From assembly GCA_020629235.1 (NCBI GenBank), contig JAHDDS010000016.1:1-44938 (forward strand): a DNA stretch of 44,938 nucleotides, in the 5' to 3' direction. The DNA is from Planktomarina sp. Lineage in GTDB: Bacteria; Pseudomonadota; Alphaproteobacteria; Rhodobacterales; Rhodobacteraceae. The notes under the pieces were generated by a model. That model saw nothing but the letters and a program-made list of their open reading frames with translations, was not told the origin of the DNA and ran no database searches. A program made the translations under genes and the position numbers. Position 1 is the stretch's first letter; the number at the start of each line of letters is the position of its first letter. Shown in pieces: positions 34,193 through 42,758 of the stretch.

Positions 34193-35104
34193 TTACGTGT
34201 CCTCTTGCACTTGGCGGGCCAAGCGGGCGGCGCGCGCCTCTTGCAGTTTGGTGACGGCGAACATGCCCACCGTCAGGATCAACAGCAGCATCAGCAGGTA
34301 ATTCGACATGGCCGCCGCCACGCCCAATTCGCGAAATTCGGTGGCGGTGCGTGAAATCCGCAGGGCCAGGATTTCCGTCGACAGGCCGGGGCCGCCTTCG
34401 GTCATCACCAAGATCACTTCCAACACCTTGAAGGCGTCGATCAGGCGCAGCAGCGCGGTGACGATCAAGACCGGCATCATCAGGGGGATTTTGATGTGCA
34501 CGATCTGTTGCCAGGCGGTGGCCCCGTCGATGCGCGCGGCTTCTAACGCGGACCGGGGCAGCGATTGCAGGGCGGCCAGGGCCAGGATGAAGATAAAGGG
34601 CGTCCACTGCCAAATATCGGCGATGATCACCGACATCAGGGCGTGATCCCCCAACCAATCCACCTTGGGCAAGCCCAGGGATTCCAGCGTGCGGTTAAAC
34701 GTGCCCACCGTGGGGTGATACATGTACCGCCACATCAGGCCCACCACCACGGGGGCGATCATCATGGGCAGAATGAACAGCGTGCGCAGCACCGACATGC
34801 CGCGAATGTTGCGATCCAACAGCAGGGCCAGCCCCACGCCGATGACCATTTCCGCCACCACCACGACGCTGGCAAAGGTCAGCGTGACCCCCAAACTTTC
34901 GCGAAAGGCGGGGTCGTAAAACAGGGTGATGTAATTTTTCAGGCCGACGAATTCCGCCTCGCCTATGGTTTGGCTGGGGTTCCAGTCGCGAAACGACCCC
35001 CAGACCATATATCCCAACGGGTACAGCAACGCGATGGCCATGATGACCGCAGCGGGGGCCATGAACATATAGGGGGTCAGGCGGTTGGCGCGGGCGGTGT
35101 ACAT
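34193..35104 (-). CDS. Sugar ABC transporter permease, MalF/UgpA type
   Basis: 303-residue inner-membrane protein with six hydrophobic segments. The EAA loop reads RSALEAARIDGATAWQQIVHIKIPLMMP. The N-terminal pattern PYMFMAPAAVIMAIALLYPLGYMVWGSF is typical of sugar permeases. ATG at 35104 is preferred to a TTG three codons earlier, which lies too close to GGAG. It follows the binding protein gene after a 112-bp gap containing a hairpin. Confidence 0.92.
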   Translation of the reverse strand: MYTARANRLTPYMFMAPAAVIMAIALLYPLGYMVWGSFRDWNPSQTIGEAEFVGLKNYITLFYDPAFRESLGVTLTFASVVVVAEMVIGVGLALLLDRNIRGMSVLRTLFILPMMIAPVVVGLMWRYMYHPTVGTFNRTLESLGLPKVDWLGDHALMSVIIADIWQWTPFIFILALAALQSLPRSALEAARIDGATAWQQIVHIKIPLMMPVLIVTALLRLIDAFKVLEVILVMTEGGPGLSTEILALRISRTATEFRELGVAAAMSNYLLMLLLILTVGMFAVTKLQEARAARLARQVQEDT

Positions 35105-35180
35105 GGGGCGCAAGCTCCGGTGATCGGGGGCGTTTGGTGGTCAAAACAGGTGCGCAGGCGACCCGCGCACCCAAAGGACA

Positions 35181-35200
35181 GGGGCGCCCAAAGACGCCCC
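35181..35200 (-). other. Intercistronic hairpin between binding protein and permease genes
   Basis: GGGGCG at 35181-35186 and CGCCCC at 35195-35200 form a GC-rich stem with an 8-nt loop, with no T-run. Such hairpins after a binding-protein gene usually protect that part of the mRNA and raise its level over the permeases, as in malE-malF. Confidence 0.5.
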
Positions 35201-35216
35201 CACCGCTGGGAGAACT

Positions 35217-36548
35217 TTACTGCCAGGTGTAATACCCAGCGTCGGACATGATGGCTTCAGCCCGTTCAGCCACCCCGTCCAAAGCTTCCTGGATATCCAG
35301 GCCTTCGGTCAAGACTTTCGACATGGTGGTGCCGATATCTGCGTTGATCTTGCCCCAGGTGGGGATGATCGGACGCCAGTCTGGGTCGGCGTACTTCAGC
35401 GCTTCACCGAAGGTGGCGGAAAACGGGAACTTTTCGTTCAGGCCCGCATCTTGATAGGTCGAGAACCGCGATGGGTTGCCGCCTTCCATGGCCACCATCA
35501 GGTCGCCTTTCTTGGACGTCAGCCACTGCATCAGCAAGAAGGCCGCTTCTTTGTTTTCCGCGTTTTTCGGAATGGCGATCCCGAAACCACCGGTTTGAGA
35601 GCCGCGGCGCACACCTTTGGGGTGCATGGCGTATCCCACTTTGCCCACCACTTTGGACCGGTCTGGGTTTTCAAAGCCGGGCATAAACGCGATGGAATCC
35701 ATGAACATGGCACTTTCGCCATTGGCAAAGCTGTTGGCGGCTTCGGCTGGGCCAAAGGACATGGCGCCTTCGGGGCCACAATCCACGATGGTTTTCAGCG
35801 CATTGGCCGCTTCCACGCCAGCGGCGTTGTTGATGATGGGCTTCCAGTTGTCGTCAAAGACGCGCCCGCCCAGCGGGGCCAAGTGCAGCAAGAACGCGTG
35901 GGATGCCTGGTGGCCCGATGCCGCGCGCGATGCCATGCCGCCCATGCCGGGTTCGACTTCTGGGATTTTGCACGCCGCTTCCAGCAGTTGGTCGTATGTT
36001 TCCGGCTCCGCAATGCCGTGCTTTTCAAAGATGTCTTTGCGGTACGCCAGAACGGATGTTTCAGACCCGAACGGAATGCCAAACAGCGAACCCGTGGGAC
36101 CGGGCAGATAGCCCTTTTGACCACCGGCCACGCCGATGTTTTGCACGTACCCGTCGATCAAATCATTCGCGTCATAGGACGGGTCGGACAGTTTGGGGTT
36201 CATGAAATACTTGGCCAGGTTTTCCAACTGGTCGGCAAAGACATAGTCCGCCTTGGAAAACACAACGTAAGAAATCAGGTCATATTCGCCTTCATCCTGG
36301 GCCAATTCCAACGTCTGGCGTTCGCGCATCTTCAGGTATGGCAGCTGGTCCACTTCCACTTCGATGCCGGTTTCTTTGGTGAATTCCGGCAGCACTTTGA
36401 TGGCCGCGTTGTAATGGGGGTGGGCGGGGAAGTTCACCACCAGCGTGGTGCCCGCGTATTCCGCGTATGGCCCGCCGTGGCCTGCAGCCATGGCGGTGGT
36501 GGTCATCAGCGCTGTGGCCAACCCTGCAGTTTTCAAAATCTTGAGCAT
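35217..36548 (-). CDS. Sugar ABC transporter substrate-binding protein
   Basis: 443 residues with signal peptide MLKILKTAGLATALMTTTAMA (cleavage near residue 21). Extracellular solute-binding family 1 layout: TLVVNFPAHPHYNAAIKVLPEF, DLISYVVFSKADYVFADQLENL, GIPFGSETSVLAYRKDIFEKHG and GGFGIAIPKNAENKEAAFLLMQWL. ATG 36548 has GGGAGGATCTT just before it. The family takes sugars, polyols and glycerol-phosphate-like compounds; ligand cannot be read from sequence. Located between the ATPase gene (31 bp upstream) and the permeases. Confidence 0.93.
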   Translation of the reverse strand: MLKILKTAGLATALMTTTAMAAGHGGPYAEYAGTTLVVNFPAHPHYNAAIKVLPEFTKETGIEVEVDQLPYLKMRERQTLELAQDEGEYDLISYVVFSKADYVFADQLENLAKYFMNPKLSDPSYDANDLIDGYVQNIGVAGGQKGYLPGPTGSLFGIPFGSETSVLAYRKDIFEKHGIAEPETYDQLLEAACKIPEVEPGMGGMASRAASGHQASHAFLLHLAPLGGRVFDDNWKPIINNAAGVEAANALKTIVDCGPEGAMSFGPAEAANSFANGESAMFMDSIAFMPGFENPDRSKVVGKVGYAMHPKGVRRGSQTGGFGIAIPKNAENKEAAFLLMQWLTSKKGDLMVAMEGGNPSRFSTYQDAGLNEKFPFSATFGEALKYADPDWRPIIPTWGKINADIGTTMSKVLTEGLDIQEALDGVAERAEAIMSDAGYYTWQ

Positions 36549-36579
36549 AAGATCCTCCCTTTAACTCAAATTTTTGGCG

Positions 36580-37665
36580 TCAAAGCGCCGCTTCAGTCGC
36601 GCGGTCAAAGAGGTGCAATCCCTCAGGTCTGACCGCAAACCTGAGTGTTTCGCCCAAAGCGATGGGTGTTTCTGATTTCAATTCCACGGTGACCTGCGCC
36701 CCGCCCGTCTGGCACACCAGAACCGATTGCGCGCCGATGTATTCAGACACCTGCACCTTCAGATCGAAGGCCGCAGCGTCGGGGGCGCCGGGGTCAAAGT
36801 TCAGGTCACTGGGGCGGATACCCAAGGTCACAGCGCCAGCGGTGCGCCCCAGGGCTTGGGCTTTGCTGGCCGGAAGGGCGATGGAAAACCCCTGCCCCAC
36901 GGCGTGCAATGTGCCGCCCTGGTCCTGCAAATCTGCGTCCAAGAAGTTCATCGGCGGTGACCCAAGAAAGCCCGCCACAAACTTGTTGGCCGGGCGCTTG
37001 AACAGTTCTTCCGGGGTGCCTTGTTGTTGGATGTATCCGCCGTGCATCACCACGATCCGGTCCGCCAAGGTCATGGCTTCGATCTGGTCGTGGGTCACAT
37101 AAATCATGTTCTTTTGCACCCGCTGGCGCATGATGGCCAGTTCGGCGCGCATCTGCCCACGCAGTTTGGCGTCCAGGTTCGACAAGGGTTCATCGAACAA
37201 GAAAATCCCGCTGTCTTTGGCCAAGGCGCGGGCCATGGCCACGCGCTGGCGCTGCCCGCCCGACAACGCGCCGGGTTTGCGGTGCAAGAATTCCGTCAGC
37301 CCCACGATGTCGGCCACTTCGCGCACTTTGGCTTCGATTTCGGCCTTGGGGCGCTTTTGCAGGCGCAGGGCAAAGCTGATGTTGCGCGCCACGTCCATGT
37401 GCGGGTACAGCGCGTAATCTTGGAACACCATCGCCAGGCCCCGGTCCTTGGGGTCCAGGTGGCTGATGGGGGTGCCGTCGACATAGATTTCGCCTTCGGA
37501 CACGTTTTCCAGCCCCGCCACCATGCGCAGCGTCGTGGATTTTCCACAGCCCGATGGGCCCACCAACACGGTGAATTCATTTTCCGCCATGGCCAGGTCG
37601 ATGCCGTGCAGCACCTGCACATTGCCATAGCGTTTCACCAGATTTTCCAGGCGTATTTCAGGCAT
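36580..37665 (-). CDS. Sugar ABC transporter ATP-binding protein (UgpC/MsmX type)
   Basis: 361 residues. Walker A GPSGCGKSTT, signature LSGGQRQRVAMARAL, Walker B IFLFDEPLSNLD, and H-loop VTHDQIEAMT. The C-terminal MalK-like OB regulatory domain runs from about residue 235 with LGIRPSDL and FAVRPEGLHLFD. ATG 37665 begins MPEIRLENLVKRYG and has GGGGAA upstream; the frame stays open far upstream but that part is the GntR region. First gene of the operon ATPase-SBP-permeases-Tm-1-aldolase, 30 bp downstream of a GntR-type palindrome. Confidence 0.95.
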   Translation of the reverse strand: MPEIRLENLVKRYGNVQVLHGIDLAMAENEFTVLVGPSGCGKSTTLRMVAGLENVSEGEIYVDGTPISHLDPKDRGLAMVFQDYALYPHMDVARNISFALRLQKRPKAEIEAKVREVADIVGLTEFLHRKPGALSGGQRQRVAMARALAKDSGIFLFDEPLSNLDAKLRGQMRAELAIMRQRVQKNMIYVTHDQIEAMTLADRIVVMHGGYIQQQGTPEELFKRPANKFVAGFLGSPPMNFLDADLQDQGGTLHAVGQGFSIALPASKAQALGRTAGAVTLGIRPSDLNFDPGAPDAAAFDLKVQVSEYIGAQSVLVCQTGGAQVTVELKSETPIALGETLRFAVRPEGLHLFDRATEAAL

Positions 37666-37694
37666 TGATTCCCCACTCGTCGTCGGCGTCACTA

Positions 37695-37708
37695 TTTTGT
37701 ATACAAAA
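37695..37708. promoter_or_regulatory. GntR operator 1 (TTTTGTATACAAAA)
   Basis: Perfect 14-bp palindrome between the divergent ABC operon and gntR. The core TGTATACA fits the pattern bound by many FadR-type GntR proteins. A half-matching copy follows (37715-37728, right half ATACAAAA) and a left half TTTTGT at 37744. Its TATAC core could also serve as a -10 box for the minus-strand operon, whose ATG is 30 bp away. Confidence 0.75.
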
Positions 37709-37781
37709 CTAAAAGTAAACATACAAAATTGCCAAAGACAGAATTTTGTCGTATGAAGAAGACCAACCAAGCGGAGGTTCC

Positions 37782-38438
37782 ATGGCAAACGATCTTGCCC
37801 AAACGCCCAAAGCATCGGCCGCCCAGCGGATTGAAACCGCCCTGCGCGAAGAAATCGCCGCCGGGGAACTGGCACCTGGCCAGCGGCTGGATGAAATCGG
37901 CCTGGCCACGCGCTTTGGGGCATCGCGAACGCCCGTGCGCGAAGCGCTGTCGCGGCTGACCGCCCAAGGGGTTCTTGTGCAGGGCGAACGGCGCGGCGTG
38001 TTTGTGGCCGAATACACCCGCCAGGATTTAAGCCAAATCTTCGAAGCCATGCATGAAATAGAGGCCGCTTGCGCCAGAATCGCGTCCCAACGCCTGAATT
38101 TATTGACAAAATCAGAGATCGAGGCCGCCCAAGCGAAATGCGTGGAAGCCGCCCAATCCGGGGACCGGGCCGCGTATCTGCGCGCCAACGAAGCGTTCCA
38201 CACCACCATCTATCGCGCCACGGGCAATCCCTATATGGCGGAAATCGCGTCTGAATTTCGCCACCGCACCGGGCCGTTTCGGGCCAAAAAGTTTTCCACG
38301 CCGGAAGACTTGCTGGCCAGCGCCCAAAGCCACCAAGACCTGATCGACGATATATTTTCCGAAGACAGCACCACTGCATCCAAGGGCATGCGCGATCACA
38401 TGGAAGCCAGCTTTTTAATGGCGCTGAAGGCCAACTGA
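37782..38438 (+). CDS. GntR family regulator, FadR/FCD subfamily
   Basis: 218 residues. N-terminal winged helix: RIETALREEIAAGELAPGQRLDEIGLATRFGASRTPVREALSRL, the GntR hallmark. The C-terminal FCD domain has MHEIEAACARIA, NEAFHTTIYRATGNPYMAEI and a final metal-type histidine in HRTG/SHQDLIDDI. ATG 37782 has GGAGG 6-7 nt upstream. The gene sits between two operons each preceded by the same palindrome. It is very probably their local repressor, released by a pathway intermediate, and likely controls itself too. Confidence 0.92.
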   Translation: MANDLAQTPKASAAQRIETALREEIAAGELAPGQRLDEIGLATRFGASRTPVREALSRLTAQGVLVQGERRGVFVAEYTRQDLSQIFEAMHEIEAACARIASQRLNLLTKSEIEAAQAKCVEAAQSGDRAAYLRANEAFHTTIYRATGNPYMAEIASEFRHRTGPFRAKKFSTPEDLLASAQSHQDLIDDIFSEDSTTASKGMRDHMEASFLMALKAN

Positions 38439-38497
38439 TTTCGCCAACTAATTTGGTCTTGGGCATTTTGCGCTTGAATTCGTGTCCGTAAATGTCG

Positions 38498-38511
38498 TTT
38501 TGTATACAAAA
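38498..38511. promoter_or_regulatory. GntR operator 2 (TTTTGTATACAAAA)
   Basis: Second perfect copy of the same 14-bp palindrome, 26 bp before the MBL hydrolase ATG and 59 bp after the gntR stop. The identity over all 14 bases and similar distance to the start codon (26 bp here, 29 bp for operator 1) argue that one protein controls both operons. Confidence 0.75.
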
Positions 38512-38537
38512 GTGAATCACCGCGGACGGAGACCCCC

Positions 38538-39473
38538 ATGGGCATTGCAGACACCAAGATTTATCCCATCAACACCGGATGGCTTCAGGCCGATTTGGGA
38601 ACCTATACGTTTTGGAAGGGTCCGGCGGGTGAAAAATTCTGGAACCCCTGCTATTGCCACTATGTGGACACGGGCGAACACAAAATCTTGGTGGACACTG
38701 GCCTGTGCGACGAAGAACGCGCCACCAAATACCACCACAACTGCCAAAAGCGCGGCTGTTTGGAAGTGCACGAACATCTGGAACAAAAACTGGGCGTACA
38801 CCCAGACGAAATCGACGCCATCGTGTTCACCCACCTGCACTGGGACCATGTGCAGAACATGAAGAAGTTCAAGAACGCGCGCTATATCGCGCCCAAGGCC
38901 GAAATCGAAATGGCCTATAACCCCCTGCCCTTGTATTACCGCACCTATGAATCCGGGGTGCTGGACATCGAACCCGCCTATGCCGGGTGCGCGTTCGAAG
39001 CGGTGGAAGACGAATGCGAAGTGCTGCCGGGCATCACCATGTTCCACACGCCGGGCCATTCGGTGGGCCACATGGCCGTGACCGTGGCCACGTCCATGGG
39101 CGACATCGTGTTGGCGGGGGATGCGATTTTCCAAGAACGCAACCTGGAACCCTGCGCGTCCGAAGGCTGGCGTCATTGGGTGCCCGCGCGGTTCGTCAAT
39201 TCGTACGAAGGCTGGAAGTCGGTGGAAGAAATCGACAAACGCGCCGACTATGTGCTGCCCTGCCACGACGAAGGGGCCAATGCGCGGTCTGACGTGTTCC
39301 CCTATGACGGGATGCCGCTGCGCAAACGCCGCCAGCCGATCCCCGGGTTCAAGTTTTATTTCGGCGACATGCCCCCCGGCACCGCCGACAAGGCGGCCCC
39401 TGCCATGCCCGCAGATCAGGTGGACGCATACCTTGCCAGCCTGACAGACCCCAAGGACATGGCAGGCGAGTGA
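38538..39473 (+). CDS. Metallo-beta-lactamase fold hydrolase (AHL-lactonase-like family)
   Basis: 311 residues, no signal peptide. Metal motif THLHWDH (residues about 94-100), further ligands in FHTPGHSVGHMA and VLAGDAIF, and LPCHDEG near residue 250. This is the cytosolic MBL branch usually annotated N-acyl homoserine lactonase-like. In this operon a lactonase or ester hydrolase acting on a sugar-derived compound is more likely than quorum quenching. ATG 38538 has GGAG upstream. Its stop overlaps the next gene by 4 bp. Confidence 0.85.
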   Translation: MGIADTKIYPINTGWLQADLGTYTFWKGPAGEKFWNPCYCHYVDTGEHKILVDTGLCDEERATKYHHNCQKRGCLEVHEHLEQKLGVHPDEIDAIVFTHLHWDHVQNMKKFKNARYIAPKAEIEMAYNPLPLYYRTYESGVLDIEPAYAGCAFEAVEDECEVLPGITMFHTPGHSVGHMAVTVATSMGDIVLAGDAIFQERNLEPCASEGWRHWVPARFVNSYEGWKSVEEIDKRADYVLPCHDEGANARSDVFPYDGMPLRKRRQPIPGFKFYFGDMPPGTADKAAPAMPADQVDAYLASLTDPKDMAGE

Positions 39474-40312
39474 CCCAAGTTCTGACCGCCCTGGCGGATA
39501 TCGCCGGGGACTATGACGCCGTTGTTTTGGACCAGTGGGGCGTGCTGCACGACGGCGGCGCGCCTTATGGCGGGGCCATTGCGGCTTTGAACAGCGCCCA
39601 AGCAGCGGGCCACCGCCTGGCGGTTCTGTCCAATTCCGGCAAACGCAGCGCCCCCAACGCGGATCGCATCGCGGCCATGGGGTTTCGCGCGGATTTGTTC
39701 GACGTGGTGATGACCAGCGGCGAAGCGCTGTGGCGTGACGTGGCGGACGGCACCCTGCCCGCGCGGCGGCTGTTTGCCATGGAACGCGCCCCGGGCGACG
39801 CCGCCGCTTGGGCGGATGGGTTGGACGTGGATCTGGTGGCCAGCCTGGATGATGCAGACGCGGTGCTGCTGATGGGCCTGCCCGATGGATCGGGCGCGGA
39901 TATCTTCGGCGCTGAATTGGACGCGGCCCTGGCGCGGGGCCTGCCGCTTTACTGTTCCAACCCCGATCACGCCAGCCCCCGTCCGGGCGGCGGCGTGGTG
40001 ATGTCGCCGGGTGTTTTGGCGGACCGCTATGCCCGTGCGGGCGGTGCAACGCAGCTTTACGGCAAGCCCCATCGCCCGATCTTTGACGCCCTGGCCACGG
40101 CCCTGGGGGGCGGGCGCTTTTTGATGGTGGGCGACAGTTTGGATCACGACATCAAGGGCGGGCACGGTGCGGGCTGGGACACGCTGCTGATCCAAGGCGG
40201 GCTGTACCGCGACCGTTTTGCCCCGGGCGGCGACGCCCTGGACACGGTGCTGCAGCTGTGCGCCGACCGCGCCGCCCCGCCCCCCACCTTCACGATGGAT
40301 ATTTTGCGATGA
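39470..40312 (+). CDS. HAD superfamily class IIA phosphatase
   Basis: 280 residues. HAD motif I appears as VVLDQWGVLHDG, where the usual second Asp (DxD) is replaced by a Trp-containing DQWGVLH, as in the TIGR01459 subgroup. Motif II lies in AVLSNSGKR, motif III in YGKPHRPIF and motif IV in MVGDSLDHDIKGG. The subgroup is related to phosphoglycolate and NagD phosphatases. GTG start at 39470 overlaps the MBL stop (GTGA). Could remove phosphate from an intermediate or clear a toxic side product. Confidence 0.85.
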   Translation: MTQVLTALADIAGDYDAVVLDQWGVLHDGGAPYGGAIAALNSAQAAGHRLAVLSNSGKRSAPNADRIAAMGFRADLFDVVMTSGEALWRDVADGTLPARRLFAMERAPGDAAAWADGLDVDLVASLDDADAVLLMGLPDGSGADIFGAELDAALARGLPLYCSNPDHASPRPGGGVVMSPGVLADRYARAGGATQLYGKPHRPIFDALATALGGGRFLMVGDSLDHDIKGGHGAGWDTLLIQGGLYRDRFAPGGDALDTVLQLCADRAAPPPTFTMDILR

Positions 40313-41277
40313 CCCGACCTGACCTGTTGACCGATGATTTCCGCGCCCTGTCCGCGCGGCTGGGGTCCGACCCGCTGCAGGTTCAAGGCCCAGGCGGGAA
40401 CACATCCATCAAAGGGGACGGTGTGATGTGGATCAAAGCATCCGGCACAGAATTGGCCGATGCCATGGGCACAAACATCTTCGTGGCCGTGGACCGCAAC
40501 GCCGCCAAAGCGGAAGCCGGCGGCGCGGGCGACGGCACCTGCAAGGCCACCGTCCTGGACCCCGCCGTGACCCTGCGCCCGTCCATTGAAACCACGTTTC
40601 ACGCCGCCTTTGACCACGCCGTGGTGGCGCATACGCATTCGGTGGCGACCCTGGTGCACGCCATCAGCCCCCAAGGGCGCGACGCGGCGCTGGACAAACT
40701 GGCGGGATTGCCCTGCGCCATGGTGCCCTATGCCAAGCCGGGGTTGCCGCTGACGGGGGAAATTCTGGCGCGAACCGGCCCCGACACCCAGGTGGTGATC
40801 TTGCAAAACCACGGCCTGATCTGTGCTGGCGCCACCGTGGCCGAGGTGTCTGACCTGATCGCCGACGTGGAACGCCGCCTGGCCCTGCCACCCTGCGCCA
40901 CCGCCCACACACCCCCCGCAGACCCAGCCCCGACGGGCTTTGCCTGGGCGCCCCAGGGCTGGCTGGCCACAGACCCAAGGGCCGCCGCCTTGGCGCGTGC
41001 GGGGTCATATTATCCCGATCACGTGGTGTTTTTGGGCCCGGCCCTGCCGCGGGGCGATCACGCCGAAACGCCGCCCGCGATTTTGGTGGAAGGCCAAGGC
41101 CTGGCCCTGCGCGATGGGGCCACGCCGTCGCAGCGCGCCATGGTGCAATGCTTGCACGATGTGCTGTCGCGCCTGCCTGCCGATTGGGACGCCGTGCCCA
41201 TCGGGTCCGCAGCAGAGGCCGAGTTGCTGAATTGGGACGCCGAAAAATACCGCCAAGCCCTGGCCGCACGATCCTGA
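40309..41277 (+). CDS. Class II aldolase, RhaD-like, without the dehydrogenase domain
   Basis: 322 residues. Motifs GPGGNTSIKGDGVMWIKASG (phosphate site), VVAHTHSVATLVHA (HxH) and LQNHGLICAG give the three zinc histidines. The N-terminal half resembles the aldolase part of long bifunctional rhamnulose-phosphate aldolase/alcohol dehydrogenases. The SDR domain is absent and a roughly 100-residue tail takes its place. ATG 40309 overlaps the HAD stop (ATGA). With the kinase next door it would be expected to cleave a ketose phosphate to DHAP plus an aldehyde. Confidence 0.83.
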   Translation: MTRPDLLTDDFRALSARLGSDPLQVQGPGGNTSIKGDGVMWIKASGTELADAMGTNIFVAVDRNAAKAEAGGAGDGTCKATVLDPAVTLRPSIETTFHAAFDHAVVAHTHSVATLVHAISPQGRDAALDKLAGLPCAMVPYAKPGLPLTGEILARTGPDTQVVILQNHGLICAGATVAEVSDLIADVERRLALPPCATAHTPPADPAPTGFAWAPQGWLATDPRAAALARAGSYYPDHVVFLGPALPRGDHAETPPAILVEGQGLALRDGATPSQRAMVQCLHDVLSRLPADWDAVPIGSAAEAELLNWDAEKYRQALAARS

Positions 41278-41288
41278 AGGGGGATGCC

Positions 41289-42557
41289 ATGACACTTCGA
41301 TTGGGCATCGACATCGGCACCAGCGGCGTGCGCACCGCCGTGTTGGACACAGCAGACCAGGTGGTGTCCACCGCCCGTGCCCCGCATCGGCCCCAACCGC
41401 CCGCAGCGGTGGACGCCCGCCTGTGGTGGGACGCTGTGGCCGATTGCCTGGACGCCCAGGCCCGCGCCCTGGCAGACATGGGCCGCACCATGGCCGACGT
41501 CCGCGCCCTGGCCGTGGACGGCACGTCTGGGTCCATGGTCCTGACCGACGCGAACCTGCGCCCTGTGTCCCCCGCGCTGATGTACAATTCCAAGGGGTTC
41601 GACGCGCAAGCCGCCCGGATTGCCCCCCTGGCCCCCGCCGATCACATCACCCAGGGCGCGAATTCTGCCCTGGCCCGGGCCATGCACTTGGTGGAAATGG
41701 CCGAAGCCGCCCCCACCCATCTGTTGCACCAGGCCGATTTCATCGCCGCCAAACTGCTGGGGCGCGGCGGCCTGTCGGATCACAACAACGCGCTGAAAAC
41801 CGGCTTTGATCCTGCGACCTTGGCCTGGCCCGACTTCATGGCCGACCTGATCGACCCCAAGCTGCTGCCCGATGTGGTGGCTGTTGGCACGGCCCTTGGG
41901 CCCGTCAGCGCCGCCATGGCCGCGCGGTTTGGCCTGTCGCCGTCGGCCCAGGTGCATGCGGGCACCACCGACAGCATCGCGGCATTTTTGGCCTGCGCGG
42001 ACATCGCCCCGGGGGCGGCGGTCACGTCCATCGGATCGACCCTGGCCATCAAGATCGTCAGCCCGGTGCGCATCGACCTGCCCGCCCAGGGGCTGTATTC
42101 CCATCGCTTGGGCGACATGTGGTTGGCGGGCGGCGCATCCAACACCGGCGGGGCTGTGCTGGCGGCGCACTTCAGCCCCGAAGACCTGGCGCGCCTGTCG
42201 CGCGGCATTGATCCTGGCAAGGACAGTGGCCTGGACTTTTACCCCCTTCTGGGCCCCGGCGAACGCTTTCCCATCAATGACCCGAACTTGGCCCCAAGGC
42301 TGACCCCGCGCCCCGCAAGCGACGCCGCGTTCCTGCACGGGCTGTTTGACGGCATCGCCGCGATCGAAGCGCAGTGTTACGCCCTGATCGAAGCCCAAGG
42401 CGGGCCGAAGCCCGCGCCGCTGTTCACCGCCGGGGGGGCGGCCCAAAACCCGACGTTCACCGCGATCCGCGCCCGGCATTTGGGGACAGACATCACCCAG
42501 GCCCGCGAAACAGAAGCGGCGGTGGGGGTGGCGAAGCTGTGCCCCGCTGCACCATAA
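41289..42557 (+). CDS. FGGY-family carbohydrate kinase, D-ribulokinase (XK-1)-like
   Basis: 422 residues, shorter than the usual 480-550 of xylulose or glycerol kinases but like the compact plant/cyanobacterial XK-1 type D-ribulokinases. ATP-site start LRLGIDIGTSGVRTAVLD; LAVDGTSGSMVLTD; the second-domain phosphate loop TSIGSTLAIKIVSPV; YSHRLGDMWLAGGASNTGGAVL; and FTAGGAAQNPTF. ATG 41289 has GGGGA upstream and lies 11 bp after the aldolase stop. Substrate is likely a ketose; assignment to ribulose rests on length and motif memory only. Confidence 0.85.
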   Translation: MTLRLGIDIGTSGVRTAVLDTADQVVSTARAPHRPQPPAAVDARLWWDAVADCLDAQARALADMGRTMADVRALAVDGTSGSMVLTDANLRPVSPALMYNSKGFDAQAARIAPLAPADHITQGANSALARAMHLVEMAEAAPTHLLHQADFIAAKLLGRGGLSDHNNALKTGFDPATLAWPDFMADLIDPKLLPDVVAVGTALGPVSAAMAARFGLSPSAQVHAGTTDSIAAFLACADIAPGAAVTSIGSTLAIKIVSPVRIDLPAQGLYSHRLGDMWLAGGASNTGGAVLAAHFSPEDLARLSRGIDPGKDSGLDFYPLLGPGERFPINDPNLAPRLTPRPASDAAFLHGLFDGIAAIEAQCYALIEAQGGPKPAPLFTAGGAAQNPTFTAIRARHLGTDITQARETEAAVGVAKLCPAAP

Positions 42558-42674
42558 CGGGCCATGACAGTGGTATGACGGCATCCAGGGGCCAAAGCGA
42601 AACCCGCGCGGCCCATCGGAAACGCAAACCCCGCCTGCGACATTTTTCCCAAGGCCTGCGCGCCCCAATCCGCG

Positions 42675-42688
42675 TTTGTATACCCAGA
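42675..42688. promoter_or_regulatory. Degenerate GntR operator upstream of the aminotransferase
   Basis: GTTTGTATACCCAG matches 10 of 14 positions of the palindrome found upstream of the two operons, with the central TTTGTATAC intact. It lies 70 bp before the aminotransferase ATG, inside a 201-bp gap that shows no other clear feature. It may tie this gene to the same regulator with weaker binding. Confidence 0.4.
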
Positions 42689-42758
42689 TAGACCGTGCAT
42701 TCGCCGCCCCTGCGCCCCAGGGTCGCGCCACACAGACAAACAAAGTTGGAGATCCCCC

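Noticed and set aside
37666-38520. Upstream extension of the ABC ATPase frame to 646 codons
   Set aside because: The extension runs antisense through gntR and across both palindromes; the ATPase family starts at MPEIRLENLVKRYG (37665) with a ribosome site.
38538-39473. MBL hydrolase as a quorum-quenching lactonase
   Set aside because: Only the general metal motif supports this. No luxI/luxR gene is near and the operon context is catabolic, so the specific function is not claimed.
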